From NCBI GenBank assembly GCA_937925895.1, contig CALANC010000382.1:1-16759 (forward strand): DNA of 16,759 nucleotides. The letters are read 5' to 3'. This document shows, piece after piece, positions 5,506-14,110 of the stretch. Under the pieces are notes generated by a model. The model worked only from the letters and a program-made list of their open reading frames with translations. It was not told the origin of the DNA and made no database searches. A program made the position numbers and the translations under genes. Each line of letters opens with the position of its first letter. The stretch's first letter is position 1. Source of the DNA: an uncultured Desulfobacterales bacterium. GTDB lineage: Bacteria; Desulfobacterota; Desulfobacteria; Desulfobacterales; UBA11574.

Positions 5506-8500
5506 CCAATGCCGAGTCAATAACATCGAACATTTGTTGGTCGGAAAACCCTGCCAAAATTGAGGCGCTATTGGGGCATGTCGTGGCGCATGATCCACAG
5601 CCTTGACACATAGCAGAATTGACCATGACCCGTTCCTGATCCAGATCAAAGAAACGGGCGCCATAGGGACAGGTGTTGATACACCTTTCGCACAAACTGC
5701 AAAGGCTGTAGCGCACATCCGCCACCACCTTTCCTGTGGGCATCTGTTCGTGGGCAATAATTCTTAAGGCCCGCTGAGACGCAGCCTCGGCCGTCGCGAT
5801 TGATTCGGTAACGTTACGGGGAGAATGAGCCAGACCACAGGCAAAAACACCTTCTTTGAGCGAATCCACAGGCCTCCACTTAGACTCCGCCTCTGCAAAG
5901 AAACCGTCCTGATCCAATGTCGCACCAAAAGCCGTCGCCAGATCTACGGGCAAATTGGGGACAACACCTGTTGCCAGAACGACAAGGTCGGCATCGATCT
6001 CAATCTTTTTTCCCATAATCGGCTCGAAAAAGGTTACCTGAACAGATCCGTCAGCAGTCGACACGTCCGGTTTTTCAGTCGGGTCATATTGGACAAAAAC
6101 AACGCCGGTCTGCCGAGCTTGAGTGTAATAGGTCTCGGCAAATCCGTAGGCCATCATGTCCCGGTAAAGGATGTAAACTGCGATATCGGCATTTTGCTCT
6201 TTAAGGTAAAGTGCATTTTTTAACGCTGCTACACAGCATATGCGGCTGCAATAATTTCTTGGCTCCTCGCGGGAATCCACACATTGAATCATCACCACTG
6301 TTTTCAGGCGTCCCGGTTCTAAGGTGTCATCATCTATTTTTTTGTTCAGGTCTTTTTGGGTGATGACGGCCTCACTGGCGCCGAAGCTGTAGGAGGTGGT
6401 TGCGGCTTCTGTTCCTCCAGTGGCAAGAATGGTAACACCATGATCCAGGGTGAAGACGCCCTCCTCTTTACCCTCAACGGTGGTATTAAAGTGTCCCACA
6501 TAACCGAAGGAACTGAGCACCCGGCTTTTAACATGGGTTTGAATTAAAGGGTGCTTTTCCACTTTTTGCAGCGATTCTTCCAAAAGGGTATTGGTAGCGT
6601 TTCCTTCCAGGGTTCGCTTCAACCAGTTGAGGTTGCCACCCAGTATCTCTTCTTGCTCAACTAGATTGACTTTAAATCCGTGATCCGCAATGGCAAGCGC
6701 TGAGGTCATTCCGGCGATCCCGCCGCCCACCACCAGAGCTTCCTGTTTGATTTTGACTTTGGTCACGGGGGCCGGATCGGCCCATTTAACCTTGGCAAGA
6801 CCCATTTTAAAAACAGCAAACAGCTCATTGTTGGCAGCTGTTCGCTCTTCTTCTGACGGGATCTCGGAGCCGATTTTCGAATTGTAAGCGATGGGCTTTA
6901 TATCGACCACATCGATGAGGGCAGGGTCGAGTCCCAATCGTTGCCCCAGTTCCCTGATTTTTCTGGCATAGACATAGGGCAGGCAGGCTCCGATCAACAT
7001 CCTGTTCGGCCTCTGTTTTTCCGCCAGCTCAACTAGATTTTCCCAACCGATGGCAGTACAGGTCTGTTCAAGAAACAAAACCTGGTCCACTGCCGGATCC
7101 GCCTCGAGGCTTTGGACAAGCTGATCTTGATCGAAAAACTTGGAAATCTCATCTCCGCAGGTGCAAACAGCAACCATAACTCGGGGAGATTCACCCTGGG
7201 CTTCGGCAGGTGGAGGCTCGGCCGAGACTTCGGGAACCAGACCGCCGCCGGATTTGTGAATCACCCGGGATGCAGATAAGGCGGCGGCAGACGCCTGGAT
7301 GACCGACTCATTGATGTCTTTGAGGCCGGAGAAGGATCCCCCCAGCAATATTCCTTCTTTCCCTGTGACCGTTGATGAAAAGGGTTGGGTTTCTCCGAAA
7401 CCCCATGAGTTGCAGGGAATTTCGAGATTTTCCAACATGGCGGTGGCACCTGTTGCGGGTCTCTGACCGACGGAGAGAACAACCAGGTCGAATATCTCTT
7501 CTTTCTTGGTACCCGTGATATCAACATGAGAGGCAATGAGGTCACCGCTGGATTCATCCTGGAGCAGGGAATGAATAATTCCCCTTTTAAATCGAATACC
7601 ATGTTTGCTTTCCGCCTGGTCGCGGTAGCGTTGAAAGGACTTGCCGAAGGTGCGCATATCCATATAAAAAATGGTCGCATCCAGCTCTCCGCCGGATTTT
7701 TCTTTGCCCACAAGGGCTTCCTTGATGGCGTGCATACAGCAAATAGAAGAGCAGAAATCTGCTTCTAATTGAATGTTTCGTGACCCGACACACTGAAGCC
7801 AGGCAACCTTCTTAATGGGTTTGCCGTCATGAGGCCTTACCAGGCGGCCCTGATTCGGACCGGTGCCGCTCAAGATCCTTTCGAATCCCAGACTTGTTAC
7901 TACATTCGGGAAAAAACCGTAGCCATACGTGTTGGGCCCGCTGGCCGGATCGAAATAGTCGGTTCCGCCGCAAAGAACCAGAGCGCCCACTTCCATCGGA
8001 GGCTGTTGATCGGCTTCAAGGTCGTGGTATATTTGCAGAACCTTGGAAACCAGGGGATCGATTTCAAAAGGTTTGAGGAGATAATCCAAGGCCCCTATCT
8101 TCATGGCTTCCACAGCGGTCTCAACCGTGGCGTAAGCGGTCATCATGACAACGCAAAGATCGGGATAGTTCTGCTTTGCCTTTTGCAGGACCTCTACACC
8201 GTCCATGCCCGGCATTTTGATATCCGTGAGCATCAGGTGATAAGGTTGTTTTGATAACAGTTCCAGAGCATCCGGACCGGACTCAGCCGTATCGACGGCA
8301 AAACCTTCGTCCTCCAGCCAGTCTCTTATGGAATCACGAACAATCAACTCATCATCCACTACCATAATGCGGAAATCCTTGGCCACCCTTTTTGAAACCT
8401 TGATGGCTTGGGTGGGGCATACAGATTCACATTCTCCGCACCGGGTACAAGCGGTCATATCGATCACGTACGTGTTGGGAATATTGTGAGGAACCGGCAA

Positions 8501-8941
8501 GTAGATGGCCTTCCGCTTGGAAAAGCCGACGTTGAATTCATCCGGCACCTCCACCGGACAAACCTTTACACATTCGCCGCACCCGTTGCATAGTGCCGAA
8601 TCCACAAAGCTCGGTTTCTGCCGCAACGACACCTGGAAATTGCCCGGTTCGCCCTCCACGGAAGCTAGTTCTGTGGATAGACGGATATCAATGTTCTCGT
8701 GGAAGAGGCCTTTCCGCAGGCAATATTGGGATGATGTATCTCGATCCACTAGGGGGAGCATCTTACACATGCCACATCGATCGGTGGGAAACTGATAATC
8801 CAGTTGACTCAGAATCCCGCCTAGTTTTGGTGCGCGGTCGATGAGGGTGACACCATAACCAAATTCCGCCAGATCCAGAGCCGCCCGGATACCGCTTATA
8901 CCGGCACCTACCACCATTGCTTTTCCGACTTTTTTCTTCAT
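5492..8941 (-). CDS. Double HdrA iron-sulfur flavoprotein with an embedded response-regulator receiver domain
   Basis: This 1149-residue protein contains two HdrA units. Unit 1 lacks the usual N-terminal domain and opens with the FAD fold (VVGAGISG, about 10-17), then an inserted ferredoxin with CNGCGECVKVCP (from C118) and CTRCGECESVCP (from C165). Residues about 191-307 are a receiver domain: D196-D197, phosphoacceptor D240 in DIKMPGMDG, T268 and K290. The flavoprotein fold then resumes with DYFDP, CVGSR and a CSSICCMHA block. Unit 2 starts near 590 with the CTCG N-terminal domain, has VVGGGIAG near 737-744, lacks the inserted ferredoxin, and ends in a 2[4Fe-4S] ferredoxin (CSLCERCINTCP and CQGCGSCATTCP). 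HdrA proteins bifurcate electrons at FAD in soluble complexes. The reading frame is continuous through the receiver, so this is a real fusion. ATG 8941 is preferred over TTG 8962, which has no ribosome site. It is the last gene of the operon. Phosphorylation control is inferred. Confidence 0.92.
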   Translation of the reverse strand: MKKKVGKAMVVGAGISGIRAALDLAEFGYGVTLIDRAPKLGGILSQLDYQFPTDRCGMCKMLPLVDRDTSSQYCLRKGLFHENIDIRLSTELASVEGEPGNFQVSLRQKPSFVDSALCNGCGECVKVCPVEVPDEFNVGFSKRKAIYLPVPHNIPNTYVIDMTACTRCGECESVCPTQAIKVSKRVAKDFRIMVVDDELIVRDSIRDWLEDEGFAVDTAESGPDALELLSKQPYHLMLTDIKMPGMDGVEVLQKAKQNYPDLCVVMMTAYATVETAVEAMKIGALDYLLKPFEIDPLVSKVLQIYHDLEADQQPPMEVGALVLCGGTDYFDPASGPNTYGYGFFPNVVTSLGFERILSGTGPNQGRLVRPHDGKPIKKVAWLQCVGSRNIQLEADFCSSICCMHAIKEALVGKEKSGGELDATIFYMDMRTFGKSFQRYRDQAESKHGIRFKRGIIHSLLQDESSGDLIASHVDITGTKKEEIFDLVVLSVGQRPATGATAMLENLEIPCNSWGFGETQPFSSTVTGKEGILLGGSFSGLKDINESVIQASAAALSASRVIHKSGGGLVPEVSAEPPPAEAQGESPRVMVAVCTCGDEISKFFDQDQLVQSLEADPAVDQVLFLEQTCTAIGWENLVELAEKQRPNRMLIGACLPYVYARKIRELGQRLGLDPALIDVVDIKPIAYNSKIGSEIPSEEERTAANNELFAVFKMGLAKVKWADPAPVTKVKIKQEALVVGGGIAGMTSALAIADHGFKVNLVEQEEILGGNLNWLKRTLEGNATNTLLEESLQKVEKHPLIQTHVKSRVLSSFGYVGHFNTTVEGKEEGVFTLDHGVTILATGGTEAATTSYSFGASEAVITQKDLNKKIDDDTLEPGRLKTVVMIQCVDSREEPRNYCSRICCVAALKNALYLKEQNADIAVYILYRDMMAYGFAETYYTQARQTGVVFVQYDPTEKPDVSTADGSVQVTFFEPIMGKKIEIDADLVVLATGVVPNLPVDLATAFGATLDQDGFFAEAESKWRPVDSLKEGVFACGLAHSPRNVTESIATAEAASQRALRIIAHEQMPTGKVVADVRYSLCSLCERCINTCPYGARFFDLDQERVMVNSAMCQGCGSCATTCPNSASILAGFSDQQMFDVIDSALEGTG

Positions 8942-9013
8942 AACAAAACCATCCTCATCCAAAAGAACATGGGAAAAATTGTCCTTTATAGTAAATTATC
9001 GATTTCATCACCT

Positions 9014-10162
9014 TCATGCATGTCCGATTCCGACGATGTCAGCGAGTTCATCCTCACGAAATACCGACAGCGGAGGTTCTTCTTCAATGCTCCTGCCGGG
9101 CTGATACTCGAATGCCTCTTGGGTGCGGGATGAAACGGCTCTAAACAGTTCCATCACCTGGATATCATTGGGGCAAGCATTGGAACACTGTCCACAGCCA
9201 ATACAGGCCGTACTCATATGGGCCATTCGGGTCAGGTGATAAAAAACCGTATCTGTAGGCATTTTGATGACACCCTTTTTGTTTGCCCAGCGTAAGTACT
9301 GGATAGGCTCATGGTTAAAAACGTCCGTAACAAAGACGCATTCCTTGCAGTAGCAGACGGGACAGGCCACTCTGCAGTTATAGCAGTTCACACAATTGGC
9401 AAGATAGGTGGTTAGCTTTTCCAGGCTGTTGGTGGCCGCAGCGATCTCTTGATACATGTTATCTCGATACGTTGTTTTCTCCGCGATTATCGCATTGACG
9501 GCCTTTTGGCGCCCTGCCGGCTCTTGGGAGCCGGGAAGATTCAAACGTGTGAGTAATTCCTCTCCTTGAGGGGTCTGGGTTTGAACGAGCAGTTGATTGG
9601 CTGTATCGACTCCGAAAAGGCCGATTCCCAGATCGGCGGCACCAGGAATACAGTGTTCACAGGCCTTACAGGTTGGAGAAAGATCGACTTCTTTCATGGC
9701 AGCGCCTTTGCCGGAAAGAACGTTTTGATAAAATCGGGTGGTCGATTCTGTCACGTTATCGCCGACAAATTTGAAATAATCTTTGTTTTGGTAAGCCCCC
9801 AGGCAATCGATCCCCACTAACAGCACGTTTTCCATCCTTCCCTGCTTGAGTTTTACCAGCTCGATGAATGCACGTATCTCGCAAGGGCGCAGTACCGCCG
9901 CCACTTTTCCGCCCGCCGGTTTCCGTGTGAGACGGGAAGCAATTTTCGCTGCATTCATGGGAAAAGCAGGTGCTAGAGGATCGGCACCCTCCAGTTGTTT
10001 GGGATCGGTTACCAATGCCGGCATGACCATATTCTTCATGGGAAGATGTTGTGGGACCAAAATGGCGCTGATATCTTCCACCCGTAAGACGGCCTTAAAA
10101 AATCCCTGCAGAGATGCCAAAAGATTTCCTTCTGTAACGTTTATTTTTGCTGTTTTTGCCAT
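9014..10162 (-). CDS. FrhB/FdhB-like iron-sulfur protein with C-terminal 2[4Fe-4S] ferredoxin
   Basis: This is a 382-residue protein. Its N-terminal half matches the coenzyme F420 hydrogenase/dehydrogenase beta-subunit family: LRPCEIRAFIELVKL around C94, VGIDCLGAY around C120, and a CKACEHC cluster (C165, C168, C171) before ADLGIGLFG. The C-terminal part has CVNCYNCRVACP (C257, C260, C263, C267), the extra cysteines C270, C272 and C275, and CIGCGQCSNACP (C320-C330). In the family such subunits pass electrons between a flavin and F420 or another donor; here the donor is unknown and F420 use is not shown. It lies 22 nt after mvhD and 72 nt before the double HdrA gene, so it is probably a subunit of the same complex. 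GGAGA lies about 7 nt before its ATG. No hydrogenase or formate dehydrogenase catalytic subunit is in the window. Confidence 0.85.
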   Translation of the reverse strand: MAKTAKINVTEGNLLASLQGFFKAVLRVEDISAILVPQHLPMKNMVMPALVTDPKQLEGADPLAPAFPMNAAKIASRLTRKPAGGKVAAVLRPCEIRAFIELVKLKQGRMENVLLVGIDCLGAYQNKDYFKFVGDNVTESTTRFYQNVLSGKGAAMKEVDLSPTCKACEHCIPGAADLGIGLFGVDTANQLLVQTQTPQGEELLTRLNLPGSQEPAGRQKAVNAIIAEKTTYRDNMYQEIAAATNSLEKLTTYLANCVNCYNCRVACPVCYCKECVFVTDVFNHEPIQYLRWANKKGVIKMPTDTVFYHLTRMAHMSTACIGCGQCSNACPNDIQVMELFRAVSSRTQEAFEYQPGRSIEEEPPLSVFREDELADIVGIGHA

Positions 10163-10184
10163 CAGTCTTCTCCGTGTTTGTCTA

Positions 10185-10607
10185 TTAAATCACCATGGCT
10201 GTTTTGGCCTCGCTAGGGCCCATGCCTTTTAGTTGTGCCACCATATCGGTCATGATCTCGGCAAACATGATGCCGTCACTGGCACCTATCCAGGTTAACC
10301 TTAGCCGCTCGTCTTCAATGCCGAACTGGGGAAGGATTTCTTTAAGAAGCTTGATGCGCCGGCGCGCCTTATAATTGCCGTTGATGTAATGGCAATCTCC
10401 GGGGTTGCATCCGCTGACAAGGACCGCATCAGTCCCTTCAAGAAACGCCTTGATTACATATTTGGGGTCAACCATACCGGTGCACATGACCCGAATCAAC
10501 CTGACGTTGGGAGGATATCCCAGCCTGGCGGTTCCGGCTAGATCCGCGGCGGTGTAAGTACACCAGTTACACACAAATGCGATAATCGTCGGTTCAAAAT
10601 CTCCCAT
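10185..10607 (-). CDS. mvhD: MvhD/FlpD-type [2Fe-2S] electron-transfer protein
   Basis: This 140-residue protein is of the usual MvhD length. The conserved cysteines are C13 and C16 in VCNWCTY, C42 in VMCTGMVDP, and C67 and C72 in SGCNPGDCHY, followed by GNY. By family knowledge it carries a [2Fe-2S] cluster and joins the electron-donating enzyme to HdrA. C13 is an ordinary cysteine, so this is not one of the selenoprotein-type versions. It sits between the NADPH-type HdrA and the FrhB-like gene, which fits a docking role between donor and HdrA. GGAGG lies a few bases before the ATG. A 110-nt gap separates it from the gene before it, the largest gap in the operon. Confidence 0.93.
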   Translation of the reverse strand: MGDFEPTIIAFVCNWCTYTAADLAGTARLGYPPNVRLIRVMCTGMVDPKYVIKAFLEGTDAVLVSGCNPGDCHYINGNYKARRRIKLLKEILPQFGIEDERLRLTWIGASDGIMFAEIMTDMVAQLKGMGPSEAKTAMVI

Positions 10608-10717
10608 GGTCTCCCTCCATAAAAAAATTGTTTACAATGTTATTAACCGCAGCTTCTCTTAATTACGGTAAAAAAAGTTAAATGTTCCTTCCATAACTTA
10701 TAACGTTAGGCTCCTTA
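10608..10717 (-). other. 110-nt intra-operon gap with a small dyad before mvhD
   Basis: This is the longest non-coding stretch inside the - strand operon and is AT-rich. The dyad ATTGT-TT-ACAAT (10627-10638) is followed on the - strand by a run of T residues, so it could act as a weak attenuator or a small operator. The stem is short and AT-rich, and no clear promoter was found. Confidence 0.3.
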
Positions 10718-13700
10718 CTATATCCCCACCGCATGTAGTGTATCCAAAACCCCTTGAAGTTCTGCGAACACTTGCTTTTCATTAAAATGCCTTACCTGGG
10801 CGGCGCCACTCGGACAAAACCCTGAGCAACTTCCACACCCTTTGCAGAGCGCCTCGTTGACGACCGACACCTGGCGGCGCTCATCAAATTCGATGGCTGA
10901 ATAGGCACACAAATTAATGCAGGTTTGACAACCGGCACAAATATCCGGATCAATCCAAGAAATGGCGGAAGGAATCTCGACATATCCCCGGGTTGCCAGG
11001 GAAAGCGCTTTGGAAGACGCACCGGAGGCCTGCGCCACCGTATCCGGAATATCTTTGGGCCCCTGGCAAGCACCGGCGAGAAAAACTCCGCTGGATGCTG
11101 TAGAAACCGGGGCCAGCTTGGGATGTTCTTCCTGAAAGAATCCGTCAGCGCCGACATTGATGCCGAATTTTCGGGCGACATCTGCTGCATTCGATCGCGC
11201 CTCCATGGCTGTACACAGGATCGCCATCTCCACCGGAACCTCGACCAGAGTTCCGGAAAGCGTATCTTCGGCTTTAACCATCAGCATCCCGTTTTCTTCG
11301 GTTATCTGCGAAGCTTTACCTCGGATCATGCGGACGCCTTCGGACTGCACCCGTTTGAAGAACTCCTCGTAGCCTTTACCAAAACAACGCATGTCGATGT
11401 AAAAATTATAAACCTGGGTGTCGTGTCCACATTTTTCCTTGAGAAGATGACCATACTTCAGCGCGTACATGCAGCAGGTGCGGGAGCAATATTCGTGGTA
11501 GTTTTGATCCCGGCTGCCGATGCAGTGGAGTATGGCGACGCTCTTGGGTGGTTCGGTAAAGGTTAAGCGATCGTTCGGATCCCTTTTGAGGAGCTTGCCG
11601 CTGGTTGGGCCCGTGGCATTGGACAAACGTTCAAATTCAAGATTGGTAAAAACATTGGCATATGTGCCGTATCCGTATTGTTTCATCGGAGTGGGATCAA
11701 GGGGATCATACCCGGTTGCAATGATGATCGATCCAACATCAATAGTTTCTTTTTTGTCTTCCATGTCGTGGTCGATGGCCTCTGGTTTACAAACACTCTC
11801 ACAAAGTTTACACTGACAGCATTTACCGCAGTTAATACATTTTTCAGCCTCGCGAATTGCTGACATCTCATCCAATCCCAGATCCACTTCCTTAAAAGAA
11901 TTTTCCCTGGCTTTAACATCGAGAACCTGGGGCTCAGCACGCTCAACTATAGCCGCATCTTCGGGAACAGGTAAATACTCCTTTTCTAATAGAAGTGTAT
12001 CCGTTTCAAGTTCATCTTCATATTTTTCCATCTCTTTATTGAGATATCTTTCAATAGCCTTAACAACCTTATGTCCTGCTGCAACCGCCTCAATGACCGT
12101 CGCGGGACCGGTTACTGCATCGCCGGCAGCAAATATATCGATTTCAGATGTCTGCAGGGTCCGATGATCAACCTTGAATGTACCCCAGGCCGTAAGGTCG
12201 ATAGGGTTTTCGCTCACAATAGTTCCCGTATCAGCCCGCTGACCGATCGCAGGGATGACCATTTCACATTCAACCACAAATTCGCTGCCTTCAACCGGAA
12301 CCGGTCTTCTTCTCCCACTTTCGTCGGCCGGCCCCAGCTCGTTTTTGATACATTCGATTCCCACGACCCTGCCATTTTCTTGAACCACCTTAAAGGGAGA
12401 AGCAAGGGTCATCAACTCAATGCCTTCGGCTTTGGCACCCTCAATCTCTTCCTTATATGCCGGCATTTCGTACTCTGTTCTTCTGTAAATAACGGTAACC
12501 TTTTCGGCACCTGAGCGTATGGCGGCCCGGGCGGCATCCATGGCAACATTGCCGCCACCGATAACCACCACTCTTGATTCGGCCTCTTTTGTTCCTTCCA
12601 GGTTCACTTGGCGCAAAAAAGGAATTGCATCCACGACGCCGGCGACATCTTCGTTCTCGATATTCATTTTTATGGGAAGGTGAGCGCCGATTCCCAAGAA
12701 TATGGCATCAAATCCCTGCTCTTTGAGGCCGGTCAGGGTAAAATCTATTCCAAGGGTCATACCGGTTTTGAGCTCAATTCCGGTGGAAAGGATGTGATCA
12801 ATCTCTTGGTCGAGTATTTCCGGCGGCAGCCGGTAGTCGGGAATACCGGTTCTGAGCATACCCCCCGGTTTTTCTAAGGCTTCAAATATCGTCACTTTGA
12901 ATCCCTTCAATCTCAAGTAATAGGCTACGGTAAGACCGGCAGGACCGGAACCTATAACGGCTATCTTCTCTTCCCTCTGCTCAACTTCAGGCAATGGAAC
13001 GTCTTCAAGTTTGGCATTATCCGCAGCAAACCGTTTTAATTCCCTGATGGAGATTGGGGCATCAATCAAAGATCTCCGGCAGTCGTTTTCGCATGGATGG
13101 GGGCAAACCCTTCCCAGCACTCCGGGCAATGGCAGGCGCTCCATTATAACATTTAAAGCCTGCTGATAATTCCCGACTCTCACCAGCTGCACATATGCGT
13201 GCACGTTGGTTCCTGCCGGACAGGAAGTTGTGCAGGGGGCCGTTGACAGCTTATCGATGGTGTAAGTTATGGGAACCGCTTGGGGAAACGGCCTGTAAAT
13301 GGCTTTGCGCATCCTGGTGTTCACATCCCATTCATTGGGGAATTCAACGGGGCAGACCTGTTCACATTCACCGCACCCAGTACAATTATTTTTAACGTAG
13401 CGGGCGTTTTTATGGACGTTTACCTTGAAATTGCCGACAAAACCGCTGACCTCCTCTACCTCACTGTAAGTGAGCAGATTGATATTTGCATCCTGTCCGA
13501 CGGAGACCATCTTGGGCGTACCGATACAGGCGGCACAATCCAGGGTAGGGAATGTTTTATCGAATTGAAGCATATGGCCGCCGACGGTGGGCTGTTTTTC
13601 TACCAGATGTACTTGGTGACCGGCACTGCTGATGTCCAGAGACGCCTGCATGCCTGCAATACCACCCCCTACGACGAGGACATCGGGATGGACACTAACT

Positions 13701-14110
13701 TCTCGGGTCTCGAGGCTCTGATGATAATTGACCCGGTTGATGGCTCCGGCCACAAGTGTTTTGGCTTTGCGCGTGGCCTCATCATCATCTTCGGTGACCC
13801 AGCTAACATGTTCTCGAACGCATGCCATCTGGAAATAGTAAGGATTGAGCCCGGCACGCTGGCAAGCGGCTTGGAATGTTTTTTCGTGCATTCGCGGCGA
13901 GCAGGCTGCCACCACCACCCGGGTGAGGTTATGGTTTTTGATATCGTTTTCAATAAGCTCCTGGCCCGGGTCGGAGCACATAAACAAGTAATCACGGGAA
14001 ACCGCCACGCCCGGCAAGGCCGCCGCAAATTCGGCGACATCTTTCACCCGAACGCGCCCGGCAATATTGACACCACAGTGACAGTTATAGAATCCGATTC
14101 GCTCAGACAT
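10718..14110 (-). CDS. HdrA with inserted GltD/NfnL-like NADPH flavoprotein module
   Basis: This 1130-residue protein has an HdrA N-terminal domain (FYNCHCG, C10, C12), an FAD fold (VVGGGIAG), the HdrA cluster motif TLDCAACIGTPKM, and a first ferredoxin motif CTGCGECEQVCP. After YTIDK an extra domain of about 415 residues begins: a GltD-type FeS start (C293, C297, then RVCPHPCENDC, C336-C344), FAD motif GSGPAG (387-392), NADP-binding GGGNVAMD (518-525) and an RR pair (R543-R544) typical of NADPH-binding GltD and NfnL. HdrA sequence resumes at CINCGKCCQCKLC (C758), then GYDPLDP, CIGSR and CSRTCCMYA, and ends in a 2[4Fe-4S] ferredoxin. It probably lets the Hdr complex exchange electrons with NAD(P)H. 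ATG 14110 has AGGAGG 6 nt upstream and overlaps the preceding gene by 8 nt; a TTG at 14128 is less likely. Confidence 0.92.
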   Translation of the reverse strand: MSERIGFYNCHCGVNIAGRVRVKDVAEFAAALPGVAVSRDYLFMCSDPGQELIENDIKNHNLTRVVVAACSPRMHEKTFQAACQRAGLNPYYFQMACVREHVSWVTEDDDEATRKAKTLVAGAINRVNYHQSLETREVSVHPDVLVVGGGIAGMQASLDISSAGHQVHLVEKQPTVGGHMLQFDKTFPTLDCAACIGTPKMVSVGQDANINLLTYSEVEEVSGFVGNFKVNVHKNARYVKNNCTGCGECEQVCPVEFPNEWDVNTRMRKAIYRPFPQAVPITYTIDKLSTAPCTTSCPAGTNVHAYVQLVRVGNYQQALNVIMERLPLPGVLGRVCPHPCENDCRRSLIDAPISIRELKRFAADNAKLEDVPLPEVEQREEKIAVIGSGPAGLTVAYYLRLKGFKVTIFEALEKPGGMLRTGIPDYRLPPEILDQEIDHILSTGIELKTGMTLGIDFTLTGLKEQGFDAIFLGIGAHLPIKMNIENEDVAGVVDAIPFLRQVNLEGTKEAESRVVVIGGGNVAMDAARAAIRSGAEKVTVIYRRTEYEMPAYKEEIEGAKAEGIELMTLASPFKVVQENGRVVGIECIKNELGPADESGRRRPVPVEGSEFVVECEMVIPAIGQRADTGTIVSENPIDLTAWGTFKVDHRTLQTSEIDIFAAGDAVTGPATVIEAVAAGHKVVKAIERYLNKEMEKYEDELETDTLLLEKEYLPVPEDAAIVERAEPQVLDVKARENSFKEVDLGLDEMSAIREAEKCINCGKCCQCKLCESVCKPEAIDHDMEDKKETIDVGSIIIATGYDPLDPTPMKQYGYGTYANVFTNLEFERLSNATGPTSGKLLKRDPNDRLTFTEPPKSVAILHCIGSRDQNYHEYCSRTCCMYALKYGHLLKEKCGHDTQVYNFYIDMRCFGKGYEEFFKRVQSEGVRMIRGKASQITEENGMLMVKAEDTLSGTLVEVPVEMAILCTAMEARSNAADVARKFGINVGADGFFQEEHPKLAPVSTASSGVFLAGACQGPKDIPDTVAQASGASSKALSLATRGYVEIPSAISWIDPDICAGCQTCINLCAYSAIEFDERRQVSVVNEALCKGCGSCSGFCPSGAAQVRHFNEKQVFAELQGVLDTLHAVGI

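Noticed and set aside
5492..8941. The receiver in HdrA as an assembly error joining two genes
   Set aside because: The frame is open through both joins, the HdrA sequence is continuous on both sides, and the inserted part reads in the same frame and strand. Read mapping over the joins would settle it.
10555..10571. Possible selenocysteine in MvhD, as in BamF-like proteins
   Set aside because: The key codons read as ordinary Cys (CNWC) with no in-frame TGA.
10627..10638. Dyad ATTGT-TT-ACAAT as a Rex or FNR operator
   Set aside because: It does not fit the spacing of either consensus and the arms are short and AT-rich. It is kept only as a possible weak hairpin in the gap annotation.
10925..11566. 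213-codon open frame on the + strand
   Set aside because: It is antisense to the conserved C-terminal part of the same HdrA gene and shows no domain-like sequence.
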